DNA of 64,000 nt, taken from assembly GCF_000012945.1 (NCBI RefSeq), contig NC_007510.1, positions 1,302,001 to 1,366,000 on the forward strand. The letters are read 5' to 3'. Below the pieces are notes generated by a model. That model searched no databases and was not told the origin of the DNA. It saw only the letters and a program-made list of their open reading frames with translations. Position numbers and translations under genes: made by a program. The stretch comes from Burkholderia lata. Its GTDB lineage: Bacteria > Pseudomonadota > Gammaproteobacteria > Burkholderiales > Burkholderiaceae. This document shows positions 37,610 through 46,767 of the stretch, in pieces; within the stretch, counting starts at the first letter, position 1, and every line of letters begins with the position of its first letter.

Positions 37610-39040
37610 GTGTCAACGAATCCCAGTGGAAAAGCCGGCGGCCTGATCGAAGTCCGTTCGATCGACTTCATTCCCGACGCCGAGCGCCACGGCGGCTTGC
37701 TGAGCCAGTTCACGCTGTGGCTGTCGGCGAACATGCAGATCACGGCCATCGTCACGGGCGCACTCGCCGTGGTGCTTGGCGGCGACGTGTTCTGGTCGCT
37801 GGTCGCGCTGCTGCTCGGCCAGTTCATCGGCGGCACGGTGATGGCGCTGCACGGCGCGCAGGGGCCGCAGCTCGGGCTGCCGCAGATGATCTCGAGCCGC
37901 GTGCAGTTCGGCGTCTACGGCGCGATGATCCCGATCGTGCTCGTGTGCCTGATGTACATCGGCTTCTCCGCAAGCGGCTCGGTGCTGGCCGGGCAGGCCG
38001 TCGCGCAACTGCTGCACATCGACGACGCGGCCGGCATCCTGCTGTTCGCGGCCGTGATCGTCGTGCTGACCGTGTTCGGCTATCGCGCGATCCATGCCGT
38101 CGGCCGGATCGCGAGCGTGGTCGGCATCGCCGCGTTCGTCTACATGTTCACGCAGCTGTTCGCGAACCACGACATCGGCGCGCTGCTGGCGAACAAGCAT
38201 TTCTCGCTCGCGAGCTTCCTGCTGTCGATGTCGCTGTCTGCGTCGTGGCAAATTGCGTTCGGCCCGTACGTCGCCGACTATTCGCGCTACCTGCCGCGCT
38301 CGACGTCGTCGGTCGCGACGTTCGTCGCAGTCGGCCTGGGCTCGGTGATCGGCGCGCAGGCGGCGATGGTGTTCGGCGTGTTTGCGGCGGCACTGGCCGG
38401 CAGCCAGTTCGCGCACCATGAAGTGTCGTATATCGTCGGCCTCGGCTCGACGGGCGCCGTGGCTGCGCTGCTGTACTTCAGCATCGCGTTCGGCAAGGTG
38501 ACGGTGACGGCGCTCAACGCCTACGGCAGCTTCATGTCGATGGCGACGATCGTTAGCGGCTTCCGCGGCAAGGGTGCCGTGTCGTCGCGCAGCCGCCTCG
38601 TCTACATCTTCGGGATGATCTGCGTATCGACGCTCATCGCGCTCGCGGGCCGTCATTCGTTCCTGAAGGAATTCACCGCGTTCATCCTGTTCCTGCTCGC
38701 GTTCTTCACGCCGTGGAGCGCGATCAACCTGGTCGACTACTACTGCTTCACGCGCTCGCGCTACGACGTGCCGGCACTGTCCGATCCGGACGGCCGTTAC
38801 GGCCGCTGGAACGTGATGGCGATCACGATCTACGTGGTCGGCATCCTCGTGCAGTTGCCGTTCATGTCGACGCACATCTACACGGGGCCGCTCGTCGACG
38901 CGCTCGGCGGCACCGACATCTCGTGGATTCTCGGCCTGCTCGTGCCGGCGGTGCTGTATTACATCGGCGCGCGCGCGTCGCGCCGCAGCATTCCCGAACG
39001 CCTGATCCTGCCGCTCGAACGCGGCGAAGTTCACCACTGA
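37610..39040 (+). CDS. NCS1-family permease (purine/cytosine/hydantoin type)
   Basis: The 476-residue permease has about twelve membrane helices and the family features GGLLSQFTLWLSAN before helix 1 and GDVFWSLVALLLGQFIGG after. WSAINLVDYY is in the second half. It imports a nucleobase, allantoin, hydantoin or similar compound with a cation. GTG at 37610 has GGAG eight bases upstream. Its paralogue is at 41592-43007, and each is paired with a porin. Confidence 0.88.
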   Translation: MSTNPSGKAGGLIEVRSIDFIPDAERHGGLLSQFTLWLSANMQITAIVTGALAVVLGGDVFWSLVALLLGQFIGGTVMALHGAQGPQLGLPQMISSRVQFGVYGAMIPIVLVCLMYIGFSASGSVLAGQAVAQLLHIDDAAGILLFAAVIVVLTVFGYRAIHAVGRIASVVGIAAFVYMFTQLFANHDIGALLANKHFSLASFLLSMSLSASWQIAFGPYVADYSRYLPRSTSSVATFVAVGLGSVIGAQAAMVFGVFAAALAGSQFAHHEVSYIVGLGSTGAVAALLYFSIAFGKVTVTALNAYGSFMSMATIVSGFRGKGAVSSRSRLVYIFGMICVSTLIALAGRHSFLKEFTAFILFLLAFFTPWSAINLVDYYCFTRSRYDVPALSDPDGRYGRWNVMAITIYVVGILVQLPFMSTHIYTGPLVDALGGTDISWILGLLVPAVLYYIGARASRRSIPERLILPLERGEVHH

Positions 39041-39200
39041 CGACACGTCACGCGCATCGGGCCGGCCGGCTGCCGGCCTGACTGTCGCGCGAGCCGGGCG
39101 CTGCCTGCGCCGGGCTCCTCCCCACGTTTCCTTTCCTGCGATGCCGGTGCGGCGCGACTGCCGCGCACGGTGTCGTTTCATTCTCTGACCATTGAATAGT

Positions 39201-40271
39201 ATGACTAAACAAATGACGGCCCGCGGGAGCGATTCCCGGGCGTGGATGGCGCACGCCGGTCTTCGCGTGACGGTCGCGGTGGCGTGCGTCGCTGGACCGG
39301 GCGCCGCATTCGCGCAGGACGGCGTCACGCTGTACGGCGTGATCGACGAATTCGCGCAGTACGTGAATACGGGCAACGGCTATACGGCGGCGATCAATTC
39401 GGGTGGCCAGTGGGGCAGCCGGTTCGGGCTGAAGGGCGGCGAGGATATCGGCGGCGGGCAGAAGATCGAGTTCGCGCTGGAGAACGGCTTCAACCCGAAC
39501 GACGGTTCGCTGGCGAGTTCGGGCAGCCTGTTCAACCGGCAGGCATGGGTCGGCATCGCGGGGCAGTGGGGCAAGGTGCGCGCGGGCCGCCAGAATTCGC
39601 CGCTGTTCAACGACCAGGGCGGACAGGATGCGTTCGGCGGCGTCACGCAGGCGTCCGGCATGGACAACCTGACCGTGTTCGCGTTCCGCACCAGCAATAC
39701 GCTGTCGTACCAGAGCCCGGAGATCGCGGGCTTCCAGGGCGGGCTGTACTTCGGGTTCGGCGATGCGGGCGGCGTGCGCTCGGCAGGCTCCAGCCAGCAG
39801 TTCGACCTGACCTACGAACACGGGCCGTTCGGTGCGTTCGTCGCGGGCCAGTGGCTGAAGAACGCGACGGCGACCACCACCGATCGCACGATCATGGCCG
39901 GCGCGTCGTACGAGATCGGCAAGGCCACCGTGTACGGCGGCTTCTCCGCGGTGAAGTGGGCCGATCTCGGCATCGATTCGCGCGTGTACGGGCTGTCGGT
40001 CAAATACCAGTTCAATCCGGCGAACTACGTGGCGCTCGGCTACGCGTATCTGCACGACCAGTCGTCGCAGGGCAACCATGCGGACCAGCTCGGGCTGATG
40101 TACGAGTACGACCTGTCGAAGCGCACGAGCTTCTACGGCGCGCTGTCGTACCTGCGCAACCGCAACCAGGCCGGCTATACGCTCGCCGGTGCGGCGAACC
40201 CCGGCCTGCCGCTCGCGTATCCGGGTGCGAATGCACGCGGTGTGCAGCTGGGTATCGTTCACCGGTTCTGA
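39201..40271 (+). CDS. Gram-negative porin
   Basis: The porin has a signal peptide ending GAAFAQ, a mature start DGVTLYGVIDEF and a terminal signature GIVHRF (last residue Phe). Starts at 39201 and 39246 are both possible; the second leaves a signal peptide of normal length. The segments GSRFGLKGGEDIGGG and ANYVALGYAY are typical of the Burkholderia porin family. It follows the NCS1 permease gene and may supply its substrate through the outer membrane. Confidence 0.9.
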   Translation: MTKQMTARGSDSRAWMAHAGLRVTVAVACVAGPGAAFAQDGVTLYGVIDEFAQYVNTGNGYTAAINSGGQWGSRFGLKGGEDIGGGQKIEFALENGFNPNDGSLASSGSLFNRQAWVGIAGQWGKVRAGRQNSPLFNDQGGQDAFGGVTQASGMDNLTVFAFRTSNTLSYQSPEIAGFQGGLYFGFGDAGGVRSAGSSQQFDLTYEHGPFGAFVAGQWLKNATATTTDRTIMAGASYEIGKATVYGGFSAVKWADLGIDSRVYGLSVKYQFNPANYVALGYAYLHDQSSQGNHADQLGLMYEYDLSKRTSFYGALSYLRNRNQAGYTLAGAANPGLPLAYPGANARGVQLGIVHRF

Positions 40272-40282
40272 AGGATGTGTGG

Positions 40283-40378
40283 TGCCGCGGTCACGCCGGG
40301 TCAGCGGACGGCATGACCGCGGCACGCATCGCGACACGCGCGCGTCGCCATCGTTCGGACGCGCGCGTGTCGCGATGC
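40283..40378. terminator. Two tandem long hairpins between convergent porin genes
   Basis: The first stem pairs TGCCGCGGTCA (40283-40293) with TGACCGCGGCA (40314-40324), 11 base pairs. The second pairs 40326-40346 with 40358-40378, a perfect 21-base-pair stem with an 11-base loop. There is no T tract. They fill the whole gap between the convergent porin genes. Confidence 0.6.
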
Positions 40379-40384
40379 CGGCGC

Positions 40385-41527
40385 TCAGAATCGATGCCGG
40401 ATGCCCAGGCCGACCAACGCCTGCGTGTTGCCGGACGCAGGTGAGAGCGTATTGATCTGGGCTTGCGAAAACGGCGTGTCGTCGCCGTGTACGCGCTGGT
40501 AGACGGCGTCCAGGTACACCTGCGTGCGCTTGGACAGTGCGTACTCGGCGAGCAGGCCGAACTGGTTCCAGTGCGGATGCTTGCCGTCCACGCTGGCCGT
40601 CGTATAGGTGTACGCGCCTTTCACGTCGACCGCGGCCGTTGCATGGAACGTCGCATTCAGTTCGTAGTTGTTGAAGCTCAGCCCGCTCGCGCCGGTGAAG
40701 GCCGGGTTCTGCCATTCTCCCGTTGGCATCTCCAGCACCGTGCGCGTCACGTTCGAGCCGATCTCGAACCGGTCGAATGCGTAGTGTGCGCCCAGCCCGA
40801 AGATGCGCTGGCGCGCGGCGGTGAAATTCGCATCGAGCACGTCCACGGCGCCCAGCGAACCCGGTGCATCGTCACCGGGATGGTCGAGCTGCTCGTAGAC
40901 GGCGGCAAGCTTCAGGCGGCCGATTTCGTAGGCGAGGCCGGCCGCCCACAGCCGGTTGTCGGCGAAGCCGGAGCCGCTGCCCGAGGCGGCGCCCGCCTTG
41001 TTGCTGAACGCGTACATGCCGCCGAACGTGACGCCCGCCAGTTCGATGCTCTGATACTTGACGGCGTTGTTGACCATGTAGGTCGCCCACAGATTGTCGT
41101 TGTCGTACGGATGCGCATAGAGCGCGCCACCCCAACTGCCGGTTGCGGCGAAGTCGCCGAGGTAGTCGCCTACGCTGTCGAGCATGCGGCCGAGCTTGAG
41201 CGTGCCCGCGCTCGTGCTGCTCAGGCCGATCCATGCATAGTCGCCGAAGATGCGGCCGCTCGGCCAGGCCGTGCCGTTGGCCATCGAGAACGCGGAGCCG
41301 AGCTTGAAGATGACCTTGTTGCCGCCACCGAGATCTTCCGAGCCGCGCAGGCCCCAGACGCTCGTTTCGGTCGGCGACGACAGGAACTGCACTGCATGCT
41401 TGCCGCCCTGGTTGGTCGAATAGAACAGGCCGTTGTCGATCACGCCATAGAGCGTGACGCTGCTCTGTGCGTGGGCATTCAGCGTGCAAAGCGCGAGTGC
41501 GCACGACAGGATGATTTTATTTTCCAT
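40385..41527 (-). CDS. Gram-negative porin
   Basis: The 380-residue porin has a signal peptide ending NAHAQ, a mature start SSVTLYGVIDNG, the internal GLRGSEDLGGGNKVIF, and the terminal ALVGLGIRHRF. It is the last gene of a leftward M20 amidohydrolase-NCS1 permease-porin series, 64 bases after the permease gene. It is convergent with another porin gene. Confidence 0.92.
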   Translation of the reverse strand: MENKIILSCALALCTLNAHAQSSVTLYGVIDNGLFYSTNQGGKHAVQFLSSPTETSVWGLRGSEDLGGGNKVIFKLGSAFSMANGTAWPSGRIFGDYAWIGLSSTSAGTLKLGRMLDSVGDYLGDFAATGSWGGALYAHPYDNDNLWATYMVNNAVKYQSIELAGVTFGGMYAFSNKAGAASGSGSGFADNRLWAAGLAYEIGRLKLAAVYEQLDHPGDDAPGSLGAVDVLDANFTAARQRIFGLGAHYAFDRFEIGSNVTRTVLEMPTGEWQNPAFTGASGLSFNNYELNATFHATAAVDVKGAYTYTTASVDGKHPHWNQFGLLAEYALSKRTQVYLDAVYQRVHGDDTPFSQAQINTLSPASGNTQALVGLGIRHRF

Positions 41528-41591
41528 ATGAATCGGAATCCTGATTATATTGCGTGGGGAGTGGAATGCGATCGAAGCCGCTTCTATCGCG

Positions 41592-43007
41592 TCATGCGCG
41601 GTCGATCTGTGCGTGCCGCGAAGCGCGCGGGCTGCGGTGGCGGGTCAGCGCGTAGTAGAGCGCGCCGGGCAAGACCATGCCGACGATCCACGACACGTCG
41701 ATGCCGCCGAGCAGGTTAAACAGCGGGCCCGTATAGAGTTCGGTCGACATGAACGGAATCTGCGCAAGCACGCCGACCACGTAGCACGTGATACCGATCG
41801 CGTTCCACTTGCCGTAGCGGCCGTTGACGTCCGACAGCGCCGACACGTCGATCGGCTCGTGCGACACCCAGTAGTAGTCGACGAGATTGATCGCGCTCCA
41901 CGGCGTGAAGAACGCCAGCAGGAACAGGATGAAGTGGCTGAAGGTGCGCAGGAACGCGTGATCGGCGACGAGCGCGAGGATCGTGTAGGTCGCGACGACG
42001 CCGATGGTCAGCACGATCCGCGCGCCAAGCCCGATCGACGGCTTGCCGCGCAGCGCGGCGGAGATCGTGGCAACCGACATGAAGCCGCCGTACACGCACA
42101 GTGTCGACGCGATCAGCTTGCCGAACATGATGGTCAGGTACAGCGTCGTCGCCACCAGCGCGATGCCGCCCGAACCGATGCCGACCATATAGGCGACTTC
42201 GTGTCCGGCGAACTGCTTGCCGGCCAGCGCTGCGGCGAACACGCCGAACGTCATCGCGATCTGGGAACCGAGCACGGAGCCGGCGCCGATCGTCAGGAAA
42301 GTCCGGAGTGGCGACGTCGCGCGCGGCAGGTAGCGCGAGTAATCGGCGACGTACGGGCCGTACGTGATCTGCCACGACGCCGACAGCGATACCGCGAACA
42401 GGAAGGTCGGCCACGTGAAGTGCCGGTTGTCGAACAGCAGCGTCGCGTTGTGGCCGCGCGTCAGGCTGAACAACAGATAGACGAACATCAGCCCGCCGAC
42501 CACGCTGTAGATGCGCCCGACCGCATGAATGGCGCGATAGCCGAACAGCGCGAGCAAGGTTACGACCACGCCGAGCATCACGATGGCCTGGGCGGGGCTC
42601 ACGTGCATCAACTGGCCGAGCGCCTGGCTCATCAGCACCGTGCCGCTCGTCAGGAAGCCGATGTACATCACGCAGACGAGCGCGAGCGGAATGATCGCGC
42701 CGTAGATGCCGAACTGTACGCGGCTGAGGATCATCTGCGGCAGCCCGGTTTGCGGCCCCTGCGCGCCATGCAGCGCCATGATCGTGCCGCCGGCGATCTG
42801 GCCGACGAACAGCCCGACGATCGACCAGAAGACGTCGCCGCCGAGCACGACGGTCAGCGCGCCGGTGACCGCGCAGACGACGGTCAGGTTGGCGCTGACC
42901 CACAGCGTGAACTGGCTCAGCAGGCCGCCGTGGCGCTCGCTGTCGGGAACGGGTTCGATCGAGCGGTGCTCGATCAGGGTGTCCTTGTCGGACGCGGTGG
43001 TGCTCAT
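41592..43007 (-). CDS. NCS1-family permease, paralogue
   Basis: The 471-residue permease closely resembles the one at 37610-39040: both have ERHGGLLSQFTLW near the start, GDVFWS next, and WSAINLVDYY later. It lies 89 bases after the M20 amidohydrolase gene and 64 before a porin gene, all leftward. An amidohydrolase neighbour suggests an N-acyl or carbamoyl substrate. Confidence 0.88.
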   Translation of the reverse strand: MSTTASDKDTLIEHRSIEPVPDSERHGGLLSQFTLWVSANLTVVCAVTGALTVVLGGDVFWSIVGLFVGQIAGGTIMALHGAQGPQTGLPQMILSRVQFGIYGAIIPLALVCVMYIGFLTSGTVLMSQALGQLMHVSPAQAIVMLGVVVTLLALFGYRAIHAVGRIYSVVGGLMFVYLLFSLTRGHNATLLFDNRHFTWPTFLFAVSLSASWQITYGPYVADYSRYLPRATSPLRTFLTIGAGSVLGSQIAMTFGVFAAALAGKQFAGHEVAYMVGIGSGGIALVATTLYLTIMFGKLIASTLCVYGGFMSVATISAALRGKPSIGLGARIVLTIGVVATYTILALVADHAFLRTFSHFILFLLAFFTPWSAINLVDYYWVSHEPIDVSALSDVNGRYGKWNAIGITCYVVGVLAQIPFMSTELYTGPLFNLLGGIDVSWIVGMVLPGALYYALTRHRSPRASRHAQIDRA

Positions 43008-43096
43008 GACGCTGTCTCCGTGGACGGATGATCCGTCGTGTCGTTATGTGCGGCGTGGAACGCCGGATGGGGCGATGAGGGTTCGGGCGGTGCTCG

Positions 43097-44317
43097 TCAG
43101 CGCGCGGCGGCCGCCGCCAGCGCACTGCGTTCGTCGAGGCCGGTCGGTATCGGTTCGGCGCCGGCGCCCAGCCGCGCGCGCAGGATCGATGCGAACATCG
43201 CGACGCCGATCGGCGCGACGTCGTCGTTGAAGTCGTATTCGGGGTGATGGCACATGTGGCCGCCCTGGCCGAGCAGAAAGTGGCAGCCGGGGCGTGCATC
43301 GAGGAAGTTCGCGATGTCGTCGCCGGCCATCAGCGGCGTGACGTTGCCGATCACGTTTTCCGCCCCGACGACCTCGCGCGCGGCGTCCATCACGCACTGC
43401 ACCGCGTCGGCGTGGTTGACGATCGCCGGCGTGCCGTCCAGCAATTCGAATTCGATGCGCGTGCGATTGGCGAGCGCGACGCCGTCGCAGATCGCACGCA
43501 TCCGCTCGAGCGCGAAGGTGCGCGTGTCGTTCGACAGCGCGCGCACGGTGCCGCCGAGCACGGCTTCGTGCGGAATCACGTTGAATGCGTCGCCGGCGTG
43601 AAAGCGCGCGATCGAGATCACGACGCTTTCCAGCGGATCGACCGACCGGCTCGCGACGGTTTGCAGCATCGCAACCAGGTGCGCGCCGATCGCGACCGGA
43701 TCGATGCCGAGGTGCGGCATGCCGGCGTGGGTGCCGATGCCGTGGATCCGGATCTGAAACCGGTCGGACGATGCCTGTTGCGCGCCGGCGCGCACGCCGA
43801 TCCTCGACGGCGGCAGCATCGGGTCGTTGTGGAGGCTGTAGATTTCGTCGAACGGGAAGCGCTCGAGCAACCCGTCGTCGAGCATCGCGCGGCTGCCGCA
43901 GACGATTTCCTCGGCCGGCTGGAAGATCAGCACGACGCGGCCGCGGAAGTGGCGATGCTCGGCGAGATGGCGTGCGGTGCCGAGCAGGATCGCGACGTGG
44001 CCATCGTGGCCGCAGCCGTGAAAGATGCCTTCGAACACCGACCGGTAGACCGGGCGGCCCAGTTCCCGCATCGGCAGCGCATCCATGTCGGCGCGCAAGG
44101 CGACGGTGCGGCCGGCGCCGAGCGTTCCGTCGACGATGCCGACCACGCCGGTCTGGCCGACGCCGGTATGAACGTCGATGCCGAATTCGCGCAACCGCGT
44201 CGCGATGAAGTCGGCCGTGCCGCGTTCCTGGAATGCGATTTCCGGTTTGCTGTGAATGAGCCGGCGCCAGTCGCGCATGTCGGCTGCCAGCGCCTGGATC
44301 GGTGGAGAAATGGGCAT
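43097..44317 (-). CDS. M20-family amidohydrolase (hippurate hydrolase type)
   Basis: The 406-residue metallohydrolase has metal-ligand segments ALRADMDALP, GCGHDGHVA and FQPAEEIVCG, and a final histidine in HMCHHPEYD. The dimerisation domain is in the middle, from about 185 to 300. Family members remove N-acyl groups from amino acids or related compounds. It is first in the leftward series with the NCS1 permease and porin and is divergent from a LysR gene. Confidence 0.9.
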   Translation of the reverse strand: MPISPPIQALAADMRDWRRLIHSKPEIAFQERGTADFIATRLREFGIDVHTGVGQTGVVGIVDGTLGAGRTVALRADMDALPMRELGRPVYRSVFEGIFHGCGHDGHVAILLGTARHLAEHRHFRGRVVLIFQPAEEIVCGSRAMLDDGLLERFPFDEIYSLHNDPMLPPSRIGVRAGAQQASSDRFQIRIHGIGTHAGMPHLGIDPVAIGAHLVAMLQTVASRSVDPLESVVISIARFHAGDAFNVIPHEAVLGGTVRALSNDTRTFALERMRAICDGVALANRTRIEFELLDGTPAIVNHADAVQCVMDAAREVVGAENVIGNVTPLMAGDDIANFLDARPGCHFLLGQGGHMCHHPEYDFNDDVAPIGVAMFASILRARLGAGAEPIPTGLDERSALAAAAAR

Positions 44318-44402
44318 GATCGGGTGTCGCCTTTGCAAAATGGGTAGCGAAGCACGCTGCTGCTTCGGGGCGGGAAACGGGGTTCCCTTGAAACCGATGC
44401 TA

Positions 44403-44440
44403 TGTGGAGAAATTCGCGCCGGCCAATGCGAATAACCACA
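44403..44440. promoter_or_regulatory. Dyad in the M20/LysR divergent region
   Basis: TGTGG (44403-44407) and ATTCGC (44412-44417) are mirrored by GCGAAT (44428-44433) and CCACA (44436-44440). The dyad lies in the 339-base gap (44318-44656), which holds no gene. It is a candidate binding site for the LysR protein encoded next to it. Confidence 0.45.
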
Positions 44441-44656
44441 CGGGCGATGCAGACCTTGCATGGGCCCGCCGGGCCGCTGCCTGCGGTCAATGCGGATGTC
44501 TCGCGTGCGGGGATGGTGGTATATACGGCCGATTGCCCCGGCTTCGTCGAAGCGGTGCAGCGGCATGCGAGGCACGGCCGTTGCGGGGGCTCGCCATCCG
44601 CCGCGGCCCGTTCGACGGCAGGTCGACTCATTGCCGTCATCCGTTCGAGGACCGTC

Positions 44657-45583
44657 GTGAACATCCGGAAACTTCGCCATGCGCTTGGCCTCGCCCAGCA
44701 CCTGACGTTCAGCCGCGCGAGCGTCGACGTCAACCTCAGCCAGCCCGCGCTGTCCCGCAGCATCCAGTCGATCGAAGCCGAGCTCGGCGTCGCGCTGTTC
44801 GACCGCCATCCGAACGGCGTGTCGCTGACGCCTTACGGCAAGGTATTTGCCGAACGCGCGCGGCGCATCGTGATGGAAGCGACGGAATTGCAGCGCGACC
44901 TCGCGCTGATGCAGCATGGCGAATTCGGCGAGTTGTCGATCGGGCTCGGCGCGACGCCGGCGATCCTGCTGACCGGGCCGCTGATGGACCATTTCCTGCG
45001 CGAGGCGCCGCAGGTGCGCGTGAGCATCAAACGCGGCCGTCGCGATACGCTGCTGCGACGGCTGCTCGAGGAGCACGTCGACCTGTTCATCGGCGACATC
45101 GCGCAACTCGAGGATCACGCCGACCTGCAGCTGACCCGGTTGCCGCGCTGGCCCAGCGGCTTCTTCTGTACGCCGGACCATCCGCTCGCGCGCCGGGACG
45201 CGGTGACGCGCGACGAACTGCTGCAGCACCGGCTCGGTTCGATCGAATTGTCGCCGTGGGCGCTGTCCGACCTGTGCGAGTACTTCGAGTGCTCGTTCGA
45301 TGCGTCGATCTCGTTCCGCAGCGACGATTTTCGCGACGTGGAGGCGGCGGCGTCGGTGGGCGGGATGGTCGTGTTCGGCAATGCGGCGGCGTTTCGCGAC
45401 GCGCTGCGGTGCGGGACGCTGGTCGAGCTGCCGCTCGATCCGCCGTTTCGCCGCGAAGCGCGGCTGGGGCTCGTGACGCTGGCCGCGCGGACGCTGTCGC
45501 CGGCCGCGATGCGCGCGAAGGCGCTGGCCGAATCGGTCTTCGCGGATTGCGCGGCGACGGCGCTCGGCGCGGCGCCGCGATGA
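44657..45583 (+). CDS. LysR-family transcriptional regulator
   Basis: The 308-residue regulator starts with GTG, with GAGGA upstream. The helix-turn-helix is in FSRASVDVNLSQPALSRSIQS and the effector domain starts at about 95. It is divergent from the M20 amidohydrolase-permease-porin series, its probable target, and ends 37 bases from the convergent LysR gene. Confidence 0.9.
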   Translation: MNIRKLRHALGLAQHLTFSRASVDVNLSQPALSRSIQSIEAELGVALFDRHPNGVSLTPYGKVFAERARRIVMEATELQRDLALMQHGEFGELSIGLGATPAILLTGPLMDHFLREAPQVRVSIKRGRRDTLLRRLLEEHVDLFIGDIAQLEDHADLQLTRLPRWPSGFFCTPDHPLARRDAVTRDELLQHRLGSIELSPWALSDLCEYFECSFDASISFRSDDFRDVEAAASVGGMVVFGNAAAFRDALRCGTLVELPLDPPFRREARLGLVTLAARTLSPAAMRAKALAESVFADCAATALGAAPR

Positions 45584-45620
45584 ACGACCGGCCGACGCGC
45601 AACCGGCGTCGTCGTGCCTG

Positions 45621-46577
45621 CTACTTCCCCAACCGCTCCGCCAGCGAGTAGCGCTGCATGCAGCGCTCCATCGCGTCGAGAAACGCATGCTCGGCCGCGT
45701 TCATCTTGCGATCGCGATGCCACAGCAGGAACACGTCGACATCGACGAGCCCGTCGTCGGGCGGCAGCCGCCACAGCCGCTGCTGCGCGATGTCGTCGCG
45801 CACGATGTGCTCGGGCAGGCAGCCGATCCCGTAGCCGGCGAAGATCAGCCGCCGCACTTCCTCGAGGCTCGGCGACGACGCGACGATGCGCCCCGTGAAG
45901 CCCTTCTGGTCGCGAAACACGGTGAGCGGCGACAGGCTGTCGCCGATCTGGTCGCTCGTGAACGACACGAAATTCTCCGCGAGCAGATCGTCCATCCGCA
46001 GTTGCGTCTGCCCGAACAGCCGGTGATGGCGGCCGCAGTAGATCGCATAGCGCTGGCGCAGGAAGCAGCGCATCTCCAGCTTGTCGTGCGGCGTGCGGCA
46101 CAGGCCGAGCCCGGCCGTGGCCGTCTTCTGCAGCAGCGACGACAAAATGTCCGACGAACGCATCACTTCGATCTGCAGGTCGATGCGCGGATACGCGCGA
46201 TGGAATTCCGCGAGGAATTCGTCGTAGACGGGCGACTCGATGCGACTCACGGTCAGCAGCCGGATCGAACCGGTCAGGTCGGCCGTGCTGTCGTCGATTT
46301 CGGTTTCGAGGCGCGAGATGCCGCCGTAGATGTCGCTCGCGATCCGGTAGACGGCTTCGCCGGCCGGTGTCGGCGCGAAGTGCGTGCCGCGCCGCTCGAT
46401 CAGCTTGCGTTCGAGCGTGTCCTCGAGGCGCCGCAATGCCTGGCTCACGGCCGGCTGCGTGACGTGCAGGCGTGCGGCCGCGCGGCTCACGCTGCGCTCC
46501 TGGATGATCACCAGATAGGTGCGCAACAGGTTCCAGTCGAGGCGGTCGTTCAGGAACGGGGCGAGGTCGGGGCGCAT
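45621..46577 (-). CDS. LysR-family transcriptional regulator
   Basis: The 318-residue regulator has the helix-turn-helix in VSRAAARLHVTQPAVSQALRR and an effector domain from about 105. It is divergent from the MHS carrier-amidohydrolase-acetylpolyamine amidohydrolase operon across 190 bases and probably controls it. Confidence 0.9.
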   Translation of the reverse strand: MRPDLAPFLNDRLDWNLLRTYLVIIQERSVSRAAARLHVTQPAVSQALRRLEDTLERKLIERRGTHFAPTPAGEAVYRIASDIYGGISRLETEIDDSTADLTGSIRLLTVSRIESPVYDEFLAEFHRAYPRIDLQIEVMRSSDILSSLLQKTATAGLGLCRTPHDKLEMRCFLRQRYAIYCGRHHRLFGQTQLRMDDLLAENFVSFTSDQIGDSLSPLTVFRDQKGFTGRIVASSPSLEEVRRLIFAGYGIGCLPEHIVRDDIAQQRLWRLPPDDGLVDVDVFLLWHRDRKMNAAEHAFLDAMERCMQRYSLAERLGK

Positions 46578-46606
46578 CGGGTCTCCGGGCGAGGCGTCGG
46601 GGTCAG

Positions 46607-46654
46607 CATTAGTTGAATTTATACGGCGAATAATAACTTGAAATTTGACTAATG
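46607..46654. promoter_or_regulatory. Dyad in the LysR/MFS divergent region
   Basis: CATTAGT (46607-46613) and ACTAATG (46648-46654) form a perfect seven-base inverted repeat around an AT-rich core. The position between the divergent LysR gene and MFS operon fits an operator or the paired promoters. Confidence 0.45.
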
Positions 46655-46767
46655 ATTCGCGGTCGCCGATAAAGGAGGGGTGCCGCAGCGTGCGGCACAA
46701 GGCCGCGACAGACGGCCGTCACACGATATTGCGCGTCGCTCCGCTGCGGCGCGCGTCAGGAGCCCGC

